Part shown: piece after piece, positions 34,024 through 42,919 of the stretch | Position numbering within the stretch: position 1 is the first letter of the stretch | Layout of the letters: every line of letters starts with the position of its first letter | NCBI GenBank assembly: GCA_002839375.1 | Contig: PGXY01000005.1 | Coordinates: forward strand, 310,001 to 374,000 | Direction: 5' to 3' | Length of the DNA stretch: 64,000 nucleotides | DNA from: Spirochaetae bacterium HGW-Spirochaetae-1 | GTDB taxonomy: Bacteria; Spirochaetota; UBA4802; UBA5550 | Notes under the pieces: generated by a model | Databases searched by the model: none | What the model saw: the letters and a program-made list of their open reading frames with translations, nothing else | Told to the model about the DNA's origin: nothing | Translations under genes and position numbers: made by a program

Positions 34024-35382
34024 TTACTTCCTCATCCTTTTGCGCATCTGAATTTTTTCGATGGCCTTGCTCACGTACTCAGCGTCGTAGAGGTCGATGA
34101 GTTTCGACGACGAAGCCGTTTTCGCCCGCAGGCTGAAGCGTCCCGTGGTGACGAAAATGCCGCTTTTGCACTTCTCCGTCGCTATGCGCTTCTGAAACTC
34201 GTTGATCTGTCCCTCAGTTATTTCCCGCGTGGTGCGGTTGAAGGCGATCATGAGGGGCGGGTCATTGATGCGTTTTATGTTGTAGGCCTTGTACTGGTAC
34301 TCGTTGGACGATATGCGTTCCTTTGAAACAATGTTGTAATTGAGGCTCGATATTATTTCGACGATGAGGGGCTGCAGGTCCTCCATAGACGCCGTGAACA
34401 TTCCCATGAGATGATCATCGGACAGCACGTTGCGGTACGACTCCAGCTTCATTTTGACGCTGCGGTAGCCGGGATTGTCCGTGGCTATCTTTTCCCAGTG
34501 ATGCATGGCCTCCTTGATGAGGTTCTCGGCCTCGTAGCACTCGGCCAGGAGATACCGGTAGGCATAGGCCTCGTCGGTCTTCTCCTTGAGAAAGTTGAGG
34601 CCCTGCTCCAGAAACTCCACGGCCAGGTCGTACTTCTGCTGCTCGTTGTACATCTCGCCGATGAGGTGCAGGCTTTTCACCAGGAACCGCCGGTCCTTCC
34701 TGGCCTGTTCGAGCATGGCGATGGCGTTGGAGAAATCTTTTTTCATGCTGTATATGGAGCCCAGGTAAAAACGGGCCTCGTCATGGTCGCCGGGCACATC
34801 CAGGGATTTCAGAAGAAAGGGCTCGGCCTTATCGTACTCACCGGTATGAAAACACGATACGCCCAGGGGGAGATAGCAGTCCTTGCGCTGCGGCTCCAGG
34901 GCCACTACCCGGGAGAGATGCTCCGTTACTTTTTTATAATTTTTCTGCCGGAAAAGGGCATGACCGATACGGTAGTTCGCCTGGAGATCATCGGGATTGA
35001 AGGTGAGGATGATCCGGTATTCCTCGATTTCCTTCTGGTAATTTTTCGTGTCGCTGTACATCTGTGCCAGGTGATAATGAATTTCCAGTTCATTGATGAA
35101 TTTATTGAAATCGGGAAGAGCCAGAATGTTGTTTAATTCCGATATGGCCAGAAGATACTGGTTCTGCCGCATGAGAAGCTTGGCGCGGATGTATATGGCC
35201 GGGACATAATCCTTCTTCTTGTCCAGGATCGTTTTCACGATGGAGCTGGCTTTGCTGAAATCACCCTCTTCTATCAGTTCCTCGGCCCTGCGGATTTTAG
35301 ACGGCAGTTGAAAGGACCGGTAGAACAGTATGAAAACGGCGACGATAATGATAAAAGCAATGATAAGGATGTATTTCATCAA
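34024..35382 (-). CDS. TPR protein with a C-terminal restriction-endonuclease-like domain
   Basis: A 452-residue protein. One N-terminal membrane helix (ILIIAFIIIVAVFILFY) anchors it with the bulk in the cytoplasm. About seven tetratricopeptide repeats span residues 35-330 (for example YLPLGVSCFHTGEYDKAEPF). The last 110 residues have the Mrr-like shape: LQPLIVEIISSLNYNIV, a strand region, and the closing SGIFVTTGRFSLRAKTASSS then IDLYDAEYV. The catalytic strand, normally QxKR-like, reads MIAFNRTTRE, so the acidic and lysine residues needed for DNA cleavage seem absent. I therefore see a nuclease-fold relic used for binding. Confidence 0.8.
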   Translation of the reverse strand: MMKYILIIAFIIIVAVFILFYRSFQLPSKIRRAEELIEEGDFSKASSIVKTILDKKKDYVPAIYIRAKLLMRQNQYLLAISELNNILALPDFNKFINELEIHYHLAQMYSDTKNYQKEIEEYRIILTFNPDDLQANYRIGHALFRQKNYKKVTEHLSRVVALEPQRKDCYLPLGVSCFHTGEYDKAEPFLLKSLDVPGDHDEARFYLGSIYSMKKDFSNAIAMLEQARKDRRFLVKSLHLIGEMYNEQQKYDLAVEFLEQGLNFLKEKTDEAYAYRYLLAECYEAENLIKEAMHHWEKIATDNPGYRSVKMKLESYRNVLSDDHLMGMFTASMEDLQPLIVEIISSLNYNIVSKERISSNEYQYKAYNIKRINDPPLMIAFNRTTREITEGQINEFQKRIATEKCKSGIFVTTGRFSLRAKTASSSKLIDLYDAEYVSKAIEKIQMRKRMRK

Positions 35383-35900
35383 AATTTTAACGAGCCTGAG
35401 TTTATTTTATTCGGAACATCTCTTACAGCAACAAAAAGGTATAAACCGCATTATGTCGTTAAAAATAGGACATTGTTATCTTTCACGTCAAGAAATTATC
35501 ACATATTAGAGGCTAAAAAATTGCTTGAAATATCAATAATATACCGGAACGATGCCTTTTTAAAAAAATTGTAGTACTTTCCTTAAATTTTATACATATA
35601 TATTCATGTTTATATATTTATGGTTTGCCTATATCCTGGAAATTGATCCACCTTTTAAATCCGAACTATGTGTCTCCGTGGTGCCTTCTTTTAACAGACT
35701 TCACCACCCGCTCGCTGTGGCTCGCTGGAGACACTGAGATCACAGAGGGTTGTTTCAATTTATAAGATCTGGCTGCCGACAGTAAATAGTGCCATTATTG
35801 TTTTAATATATTTTCTCAATTGCTTTCTCCGTGCACTCCGTGCCTCTGTGGTGTTCTTTGTCAAAGACGCAGAACATGATTTCAATACAGACATTTTAAC
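35383..35900. other. Intergenic region with CTCCGTG/CTCTGTGG degenerate repeats
   Basis: About 520 bases between divergent genes. Protein-like frames here are short and unconvincing. Three pieces of a degenerate motif are visible: GTGTCTCCGTGGTG (near 35670), GAGACACTGAGATCACAGAG (near 35727) and CTCCGTGCCTCTGTGGTG-like sequence (near 35831). The same motif borders a decayed frame at 42620-42800. The left part (35383-35640) is AT-rich and presumably holds the promoter of the TPR gene. Confidence 0.5.
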
Positions 35901-37502
35901 ATGAGCGAAATGAAAGAAAAAACCATAAGTATCTATGATACCACCCTGCGTGACGGGGCCCAGACCCTGGGCATAAGCTTCTCCCTCCAGGACAAGCTGC
36001 GCATAAGCCGCGCCCTGGACAGGCTGAAGGTCGATTATATCGAGGGCGGATGGCCCGGCTCCAATCCCAAGGACGACCTGTATTTCGAGCAGGTTCGAGG
36101 GGAGAACCTGGAGCACGCTAAAATCGCGGCCTTCGGCTCCACGAAACGAAAGGATATCTCCTGCGCCAAGGACCCGCTGCTGCAGGCGCTGGTGGGATCG
36201 GGCGCCCATGTCATCACCATCGTGGCCAAGACCTGGGATTTCCATGTAACCCGGGCCCTGAATATCGAACTCGAGGAAAACCTGAAGCTAATTGGCGACA
36301 CCGTGGCCTATCTCAAGGATAAAGGGCAGACCGTGTTTCTCGACGCCGAGCATTTCTTCGACGGCTTTAAAGCCAATAAGGATTATTCCCTGCAATGCCT
36401 GGCCGCGGCTGCCCGTGCCGGCGCCGACTTCCTGGTGCTCTGCGATACCAACGGCGGAACCCTCCCCCACGAGGTGACTGAAAGCGTTTCCATGGCCCTG
36501 GGCGAATCTGCCGTACCCCTGGGCGTGCATTTTCACAATGACTGCGGCGTGGCCGTGGCCAATTCCCTGGCCGCCGTGCAGGCCGGCGCCGTACAGGTCC
36601 AGGGCACCATCAACGGCTACGGGGAACGTTGTGGAAACTGTGATCTCACCACTTTCATTCCCACGGCGGCCCTGAAAATGGGATACGCCTGTTCCGCCGG
36701 AGAATCCCTGATCCACCTGACCGAAATAAGCAGGTTTGTCAGTGAGACGGCAAACCTGGCCCACAATGACCGTATGCCCTACGTGGGCAGCAACGCCTTT
36801 GCCCACAAGGGAGGCATCCATGTCTCGGCCCTGCAAAAGGACACGCGGACTTATGAACACATCGACCCGTCCCTGGTGGGAAACCGGCGGCAGGTCCTGG
36901 TATCGGAACTTTCCGGAAAAAGCAATATTTCCTTCAAGGCCCGGGAGATGGGAATCGACCTCGATAAAGACGTGAGCCTTCCGGCAGGCATACTGAAAAA
37001 GATAAAGAAACTCGAAGACCAGGGATTTCAGTTCGAGGCGGCCGAAGGGTCCTTTGAACTCATCATCCGTGAGGCAACGGGCGAATATAAGCCGTTTTTC
37101 AACCTGAAGGGATTCCGCGTCATAACGGAAATGGACCAGAAGGGAAGACTTGACTGCGAAGCGACCATCAAGGTAGAGGTCCGGGGCAGGGAAGAACACA
37201 CTGCCTCCATCGGCAACGGCCCTGTGGAAGCCCTGGACAACGCCCTGCGCAAGGCCCTGGAAAAATTTTATCCCGAGATCAGGCAGATGCAGCTCACGGA
37301 CTACAAGGTTCGGGTCCTCAACGAAAAGGACGGCACCGGATCGTCCGTACGGGTTCTTATTGACCAGAAGCGGGACACGGAGCACTGGGGGACCGTGGGT
37401 GTTTCCACCAACATCATCGAGGCCTCGTGGCGGGCCCTGGTGGACGGCATCGAGTTTATGCTTTTCAAGAACTCCAGTCAGAAACCACGGAAATTGGATT
37501 AA
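35901..37502 (+). CDS. cimA: Citramalate synthase
   Basis: A 533-residue enzyme of the CimA type, which condenses acetyl-CoA with pyruvate to (R)-citramalate, the first step of threonine-independent isoleucine synthesis. The HMGL-like catalytic domain occupies residues 1-280: YDTTLRDGAQTLGIS with the catalytic Arg-Asp, VHFHNDCGVAVANSLAAV with the metal-binding histidines, and TINGYGERCGNCDL. YVGSNAFAHKGGIHVSALQK follows. The C-terminal LeuA-dimer-like regulatory domain covers about 390-525, where isoleucine feedback would bind. Length and the WPGSNPKD segment fit CimA better than LeuA. Confidence 0.95.
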   Translation: MSEMKEKTISIYDTTLRDGAQTLGISFSLQDKLRISRALDRLKVDYIEGGWPGSNPKDDLYFEQVRGENLEHAKIAAFGSTKRKDISCAKDPLLQALVGSGAHVITIVAKTWDFHVTRALNIELEENLKLIGDTVAYLKDKGQTVFLDAEHFFDGFKANKDYSLQCLAAAARAGADFLVLCDTNGGTLPHEVTESVSMALGESAVPLGVHFHNDCGVAVANSLAAVQAGAVQVQGTINGYGERCGNCDLTTFIPTAALKMGYACSAGESLIHLTEISRFVSETANLAHNDRMPYVGSNAFAHKGGIHVSALQKDTRTYEHIDPSLVGNRRQVLVSELSGKSNISFKAREMGIDLDKDVSLPAGILKKIKKLEDQGFQFEAAEGSFELIIREATGEYKPFFNLKGFRVITEMDQKGRLDCEATIKVEVRGREEHTASIGNGPVEALDNALRKALEKFYPEIRQMQLTDYKVRVLNEKDGTGSSVRVLIDQKRDTEHWGTVGVSTNIIEASWRALVDGIEFMLFKNSSQKPRKLD

Positions 37503-37521
37503 TCAAGCAGCAGGAAATATA

Positions 37522-38328
37522 ATGTCTGATAAAGCGATTGGTATTTTTGATTCGGGTATCGGGGGGCTCACGGTCTGCAAGGCCATACATGACATGCTCC
37601 CTTCGGAAAACATCATCTATTTCGGAGACACGGCGCGTTTCCCCTACGGGACCCGGTCCCGGGACACCATCATCGGCTACTCGCGGGAGATTACGCGGTA
37701 CCTTCTTTCCCGTGAAGTCAAGATGATTGTCATCGCCTGCAACACCTCCTCGGCGGCGGCACTCGAGACCCTGCGGGAGGAGTTCCCTCTCCCCATCGTG
37801 GGAGTCATCGAAGCCGGGGCTCGTGCGGCCTGCGCAAGAAACAGCTCGGGGATCATAGGGGTTATTGCAACACGGGCCACGGTCAACAGCAGCTCGTATA
37901 TCAAGGCCATACAGAACATTAGCAGCACAAGCAGTGTTGTACAGCAGCAGGCGACGCTCTTTGTATCACTCACCGAGGAGGGACTGACCGATCACGAGAT
38001 CACGCGGCTCACCGTCAGGGAATATCTCCAGCCCATGTACGAAAACGGCGTACGGACAATAATCCTGGGCTGCACGCACTTTCCACTGCTGAAAAAGGCC
38101 ATCAATGACGTATATCCAGGCCTCGATCTCGTGGATACGGGCATTGAAATAGCGCAGGAAGTAAAAAAGATCCTGGGTGAAAAAAAACTTGCACGGACCG
38201 CATCCACCGGTACCATGGGTGAAATTGAGCTCTATGCATCGGATATAACAGAAACCATGCAGCATCTGAAAGATATATTTTTCGGCAATAACGGTACGGA
38301 AATAAAAAAACTGGTCATAAAAGGATAG
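37522..38328 (+). CDS. murI: Glutamate racemase
   Basis: A 268-residue enzyme converting L- to D-glutamate for peptidoglycan. The two catalytic cysteines lie in IACNTSSAAALE and ILGCTHFPLL, and the N-terminus has GIFDSGIGGLTVCKAI. The start at 37522 has AGGAA upstream and matches the family start; a longer frame to 37360 lies inside cimA and was rejected. The gene is 19 bases downstream of cimA and 4 bases upstream of the SurA-like gene. Confidence 0.97.
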   Translation: MSDKAIGIFDSGIGGLTVCKAIHDMLPSENIIYFGDTARFPYGTRSRDTIIGYSREITRYLLSREVKMIVIACNTSSAAALETLREEFPLPIVGVIEAGARAACARNSSGIIGVIATRATVNSSSYIKAIQNISSTSSVVQQQATLFVSLTEEGLTDHEITRLTVREYLQPMYENGVRTIILGCTHFPLLKKAINDVYPGLDLVDTGIEIAQEVKKILGEKKLARTASTGTMGEIELYASDITETMQHLKDIFFGNNGTEIKKLVIKG

Positions 38329-38332
38329 ATCC

Positions 38333-39406
38333 ATGAAAAAGACAATGAGACCCGGATATCTCGCCATCTTACTTGCCCTCCTGTCCCTGGCAGCGGGTGC
38401 CTGGGAACCCTATGATAATGTGATCGCCGTGGTAAACAGCAAACCTATCGTGGCCAGCGAGGTGGAAGGCCATTTCAATATTATAAAGGGGCAAAAAAAA
38501 ATCACCGCCAAAAACAGGACCTTCGAACTGAGCCGCGTCCTGGACAAGTTCATTGAAGACGCCCTGGTGGAAGAAAGCGCCTACGAGGTGTCGATCATTA
38601 TCAGCGACAAGAGAGTCGTGGAGCACCTGGAGAAAATGATGAGACCTCTGATGGCCAGGAATGTTAAAAGCGCCGAGGAACTTGACAAGCTTGTATCCAC
38701 CCTGAACGGCCAGATTATCGCCATCATTGAAGCGGAACGTGAACTGAAAAAATACCCCAAGATAGACGAACGCCTGGCTAAATTTATCGCCTATATTGAA
38801 AACTCCCAGAAAATGCCCTTTCCTGACTTTTTCGAGGAGCTCCGGAAACAGATGAGAAGGGAACAGATCATGTCCATCGCCATCGGCGCTTCTCCGCCTA
38901 CCACTGAGGAAGCAAAAAAGTGGTACAAAGAAAACAAGGGAAAGCTGGGCTTCGAGGTCAAAATAAAGCATATCCTTATCCGTCCCCGGGGAAATTCCAT
39001 CACAGCGGAAAAAGAGGCCAATGATAAATTGAGCGCCATACGCAATAAAATTCTCAAGGGCGAATCCTTTGAAAAGATGGCCATTGCGAATTCCGAAGAT
39101 CCGGGTTCAGCTTCCAAGGGCGGCGACCTGGACTGGGTTATGCTGGCCGAACTGGACCCCTATTTCGCCAACAATGTATTCCAGATGAGCAGAATCGGGC
39201 AGGTATCACCGGTGTTTAAATCGGCCTTTGGCTACCACATCGTTAAATACTTCGGCCGCAGAGCCGTTACCTATGAAAAAGTCGAGCCCATGATAATGAA
39301 CAGAATCTACGGCGAAAAAATGCTCGAGCAATTTAAAAAATGGGTCGTTCGCAGAAAGAAAGAATCCGAGATTATAATATATATGGACAACTACATCAAG
39401 GGATAA
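38333..39406 (+). CDS. SurA-like periplasmic peptidyl-prolyl isomerase
   Basis: A 357-residue exported protein. The signal peptide ends near LAAGAWE. The SurA-type N-terminal chaperone part (NVIAVVNSKPIVASEVEGHF) leads to a single parvulin/rotamase domain at about residues 205-310: KIKHILIRPRGNSITAEKEA, SEDPGSASKGGDLDWV and SPVFKSAFGYHIVKYFGRR. Such proteins help outer-membrane beta-barrels fold and cross the periplasm. One rotamase domain rather than the two of Escherichia coli SurA is common outside the Proteobacteria. Confidence 0.9.
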   Translation: MKKTMRPGYLAILLALLSLAAGAWEPYDNVIAVVNSKPIVASEVEGHFNIIKGQKKITAKNRTFELSRVLDKFIEDALVEESAYEVSIIISDKRVVEHLEKMMRPLMARNVKSAEELDKLVSTLNGQIIAIIEAERELKKYPKIDERLAKFIAYIENSQKMPFPDFFEELRKQMRREQIMSIAIGASPPTTEEAKKWYKENKGKLGFEVKIKHILIRPRGNSITAEKEANDKLSAIRNKILKGESFEKMAIANSEDPGSASKGGDLDWVMLAELDPYFANNVFQMSRIGQVSPVFKSAFGYHIVKYFGRRAVTYEKVEPMIMNRIYGEKMLEQFKKWVVRRKKESEIIIYMDNYIKG

Positions 39407-39417
39407 CCGACCCGAAA

Positions 39418-40905
39418 GTGAAAACCGATATTTTATTCTTCGTAGACAATGGTATGTCAGACAATGATCTGACCTTCGATGATATTTTCGTACCCCTCGA
39501 TCTTGCCGGGCGGCTGGAATCGGCCCGGATCATTGATTCATGCTGGTTTTCCATACCCGGAACCTACAGCGGCAGGCTCACGGACCACGATAAAGCACTG
39601 ACAAGAAAAGATATCGACGACGTGGATTTCTGGAAGGAAATCTTTGCCAAAACCGGCGCCGATCATGTTGTGCGGATCGCGGCCGACAGCCCCTTCATGG
39701 ACCCGTCCATTGTGGCGGAGATGCTGGACCTGCACCGCAAATATCTGGCTGAGTTCACCTATTCAGATAATCTCCCTGCAGGGCTCACCTGTGAGATTGT
39801 CTCCCGTTCCCTCATAGAGGCCATTCCCGACATGGAGAAAAAGACCCTGCCCCTCTCGCAGGTCGTGCGTTCCAATATAAACCAGTTCGATGTAGAACTG
39901 TATTACCGCGATCCCGACATCCGCGACAAGCGTCTCGCGTTCCGCTGCGGCGATGCCCGCGAAAAAGCCGTCATGCAGAATATAAAAAACAGTGCTGGCC
40001 GTATTCCTCCCTATGAAGATCTGAGAAAAATAATCGATAAAACACCCTCGGTCCTTTTCACCGGCCCCAGCTATCTTGAACTGGAGCTGTCGGGACGCTG
40101 CGACCTGAAATGCCTTTTCTGCTATCGACAGACTCTGCAGGAACCACGCGGCGACATGACTGTGGATCTCTTCAGAAAAATCCTGGCGGACATGAAGGAG
40201 TTCCACCTTCCCTATACCCTGTGCCTGGGAGGCTCCGGCGAGCCCCTCATGCATGAAAAAGCCGTCGATATGCTCGGCGAAGCCCTGCGTGAACCGCTGA
40301 TAAAACAGGTCATCGTGGAAACCAATGGATTATACATGGACGGAACATACCGCGGTCTGGCGGCAAACGACGAACATAAAAAACTCCTCACCATCGTAAA
40401 CATCAACGGCCATGACGGGGAAACGTACGCGGGTCTGCACGGCGAAAAGACCTTTGAACGCGTCAGGGAAAATATCGAAGCCCTGCGGAAAGAGATGAAG
40501 GACGATGATAAACGCCTCTATGTCCAGATAATGAAAATCAATGAAACCGAGGCTTTCCTGGACAGCTACTATGATTACTGGGAGAAGGGAAATATCCCCA
40601 TCATACTGCAGAAGCAAAACACCTGGCTGGGACGAATCATGGACCGACGCTATTCCGACCTGACGCCCCTGGAGAGAACCCCGTGCTGGCACCTTCAGCG
40701 TGATCTTTTCATTCTTTCCGACGGGACTGTTTCCTTCTGCAAACAGGATGTGGATGGAAGCAGCGCGAGGGGAAACGCCTCGGGTGAATCCCTGAAGGAA
40801 CTCTGGGCACGGGCCCGCGATTCCTTCGAAAACGATTATTCGGGCACCTATCCGGCCCGGCCCGACTGTGCCTCCTGTGATGAATGGTATACGTTTAATT
40901 TTTAA
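39418..40905 (+). CDS. Spiro-SPASM radical SAM protein
   Basis: A 495-residue protein starting at the GTG at 39418; an earlier in-frame ATG at 39340 lies inside the SurA-like gene. The radical SAM core begins near residue 220 with the 4Fe-4S cluster site CDLKCLFCYRQ (Cx3Cx2C). The SPASM region near the C-terminus has Cys in TPCWHLQRDLFILSDG, VSFCKQDVDGS and PDCASCDEW. The first 200 residues look like a degenerate SpsF-type cytidylyltransferase (HVVRIAADSPFMDPS and LPAGLTCEIVSRSLIEA) lacking the glycine-rich nucleotide loop. This combination is the spiro-SPASM family, known from spirochaetes. It precedes SpsF-like and SpsG-like genes, which suggests a role in modifying a sialic-acid-like or surface sugar, or a peptide linked to it. 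Confidence 0.88.
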   Translation: MKTDILFFVDNGMSDNDLTFDDIFVPLDLAGRLESARIIDSCWFSIPGTYSGRLTDHDKALTRKDIDDVDFWKEIFAKTGADHVVRIAADSPFMDPSIVAEMLDLHRKYLAEFTYSDNLPAGLTCEIVSRSLIEAIPDMEKKTLPLSQVVRSNINQFDVELYYRDPDIRDKRLAFRCGDAREKAVMQNIKNSAGRIPPYEDLRKIIDKTPSVLFTGPSYLELELSGRCDLKCLFCYRQTLQEPRGDMTVDLFRKILADMKEFHLPYTLCLGGSGEPLMHEKAVDMLGEALREPLIKQVIVETNGLYMDGTYRGLAANDEHKKLLTIVNINGHDGETYAGLHGEKTFERVRENIEALRKEMKDDDKRLYVQIMKINETEAFLDSYYDYWEKGNIPIILQKQNTWLGRIMDRRYSDLTPLERTPCWHLQRDLFILSDGTVSFCKQDVDGSSARGNASGESLKELWARARDSFENDYSGTYPARPDCASCDEWYTFNF

Positions 40906-40937
40906 ATTCATTTTATACAACGTCGCCGGAGTCACCG

Positions 40938-41678
40938 ATGAATAAACCTTCAGTCATCGCCCTCGTACAGGCCCGCATGGGGTCAACGCGCCTTAAAAGT
41001 AAGGCCCTGGCCGACCTGGCCGGAAAACCTCTGCTGTACCACGTTCTGGAACGCACGGCCTTGATAAAGGGCGTGCATACCGTGGTGCTGGCCACTTCCG
41101 ACTCCAATGAAAACAGGCAGCTCATGGAACTGGCCCGCTCCATGGGGCTGGAGGCCTTTGCCGGGCCCGAGGACAATGTGCAGGAGCGGTTCTACCTGGC
41201 CTCGGAGCAGTTCCCCTGCGACTACATCGTTCGCGTTACCGGGGACAACCCCTTCACCGACGTGCACTATGCCGGCGAAACCGTTGCCCTGGCCCTGGAG
41301 ACATCGGCAGACCTCTGCTCCTTCACGAACCTGCCCCTGGGCGTGGGCGTGGAAATCATCAGTAAAAGCGCCCTGGACCGCTGCCGCAGGGAATCATCGC
41401 TCCCTTATCATTATGAACACGTGACACCCTATATCAAGGAGCACCCGGAACTCTTCACCATCGTGCGGCGTGAAGCCCGCTACGAAAACCCCTGTGGTGA
41501 GGTCCGACTTACGGTTGACACGGAAGAAGACCTGCAGGTGGCCCGCCTGCTGTACAGGGCACTGTACCAGGGAAAGCCCTTTCCCCTTTCATCAGTGCTG
41601 GAACACCTGAAAAACAACCCCGAACTCATCGGGATAAACAGCCATGTAGAACAGAAACCCATGACGAGCAGCGGCTGA
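40938..41678 (+). CDS. SpsF-like cytidylyltransferase
   Basis: A 246-residue nucleotidyltransferase of the CMP-sugar synthetase type. The start of the fold has the nucleotide loop IALVQARMGSTRLKSKALAD, followed by PLLYHVLERT, YIVRVTGDNPFTDVHYAG and VGVEIISKSALDRC. In spore-coat and sialic-acid pathways SpsF-like enzymes activate a nonulosonic or similar sugar with CTP. It lies between the spiro-SPASM gene (32 bases upstream) and the SpsG-like gene (4 bases downstream). Confidence 0.88.
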   Translation: MNKPSVIALVQARMGSTRLKSKALADLAGKPLLYHVLERTALIKGVHTVVLATSDSNENRQLMELARSMGLEAFAGPEDNVQERFYLASEQFPCDYIVRVTGDNPFTDVHYAGETVALALETSADLCSFTNLPLGVGVEIISKSALDRCRRESSLPYHYEHVTPYIKEHPELFTIVRREARYENPCGEVRLTVDTEEDLQVARLLYRALYQGKPFPLSSVLEHLKNNPELIGINSHVEQKPMTSSG

Positions 41679-41682
41679 TACC

Positions 41683-42594
41683 ATGAAAAACATTGCTATT
41701 ATAACTGACTGGAATCCCGGCCTGGGAAGCGGTCATATTCAGAGGATGGCCGCCCTGGCGGATTTCCTGAACAAAAACGATATCTGCCGTGCCCGCATCA
41801 TCACGGCCCGGGCACTGCCCTTTACGGATACTTCATTTTTCCCCTGGATCGCGGAAAAAATTCCGGGAAACACAGACCTCATCATTCGCGATATGCGCGA
41901 CAGCACCGGCAAAGAAATCGAGGCTCTCCAGGCCAGTGCGCCCGTTCTGGTCATCGATGATAACGGCGCTGGAAGACAGCAGGCCGACTTTGCCATTGAT
42001 CTCCTGCCCAACCCGGATATTCAGCCCGGTAGCTCGGCCTATCATCCTGAATCGTTCATATACGGTCACTCCTTCAGCAGTTCCATTGCCGCCTTGGGTA
42101 ACAGGGTTTTTCAGAAGGATATTGACCTGGCCATCTATCCCGGAGCGGGTGCTCCGCCAGAACACCTCGAATACCTGATTCGGCTTGTTCCGGAAGGCGC
42201 AACAGCCGTTATCCTGGGGGGCGATAAACATATCCTGGTAACAGGGGGGTCCGTCACCGGAGAAGTGCGCAAATCCTACGGCGAGATCATTCTATCCTCA
42301 CGGGCCATCCTTTCACATTTCGGCATCACCCTCTATGAGGGATTCATAGCCTCGGCGCGCCTCCTGGCGCTGAACCCGTCGGACTATCATGCGCACCTGA
42401 CAGACCTTGCCACAGACCTGGCAGTCATAAATTTGGGAGTCCGCGACAGTGCCGATCCCGTGATGATCAGTAACATCATTGCTCAGGCTGTGAAAAATCC
42501 TCCCGCTTCTTCCATTTCAGCCCGCGAGGTGCTTAACAAAATCAATATGGGCCTGGAAAATTTTACGAAACTGATCTTTCAATTAGATAAATAG
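41683..42594 (+). CDS. SpsG/PseG-like sugar-nucleotide hydrolase or transferase
   Basis: A 303-residue GT-B-like protein. IAIITDWNPGLGSGHIQRMAA matches the N-terminal pattern of SpsG/PseG, where the histidine helps release the nucleotide. APVLVIDDNGAGRQQADFAI and ILSHFGITLYEGFIASARLL also fit; the latter is the sugar-nucleotide site. PseG removes UDP from an intermediate in pseudaminic-acid synthesis. The order spiro-SPASM, SpsF-like, SpsG-like implies one sugar-building pathway. Confidence 0.78.
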   Translation: MKNIAIITDWNPGLGSGHIQRMAALADFLNKNDICRARIITARALPFTDTSFFPWIAEKIPGNTDLIIRDMRDSTGKEIEALQASAPVLVIDDNGAGRQQADFAIDLLPNPDIQPGSSAYHPESFIYGHSFSSSIAALGNRVFQKDIDLAIYPGAGAPPEHLEYLIRLVPEGATAVILGGDKHILVTGGSVTGEVRKSYGEIILSSRAILSHFGITLYEGFIASARLLALNPSDYHAHLTDLATDLAVINLGVRDSADPVMISNIIAQAVKNPPASSISAREVLNKINMGLENFTKLIFQLDK

Positions 42595-42919
42595 AACTTA
42601 ATGAAAGAATATTAAAAGCAACCACAGAGGCACGGAGAGTTAGGTTGGACGATAGAGCCTGCTCAGGATATTTTTAATAGCATTGAATATGGCGTATATT
42701 ATCATGAGTTTGCAGGTTTAGAGGACAAAAAGAATGTGTTTATCTATGGCTTTCCGTCTTTAAAAACCCCTGTGTCCCCATGCCCCTGTGGTTACATTAT
42801 TCTTCTACAGTGAATTCCTAGCACAAATATGAATGGATACAAAATGTATGAATTTTTATGTTTGACTGCGGGAAGACGATCTGGGATTATTTTTCAATGA
42901 TACTACGTCAGGAACTTAT
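42595..42919. other. Intergenic region with flanking CTCTGTGG-type repeats and a decayed frame
   Basis: ACCACAGAGGCACGGAG at 42621-42637 and CCTGTG-type repeats at about 42770-42792 bracket a frame with no start codon (42637-42813). Its translation includes TIEPAQDIFNSIEYGVYYHE and GLEDKKNVFIYGFPSLKTP, which looks like the remains of a small gene. The region from 42820 to 42919 is AT-rich and probably holds the promoter of the TPR gene. Confidence 0.45.

Noticed and set aside
36288-37385. A 365-codon minus-strand frame opposite cimA
   Set aside because: It lies entirely opposite a well-supported enzyme with intact motifs, and its translation matches no family. It is a by-product of the codon composition of cimA.
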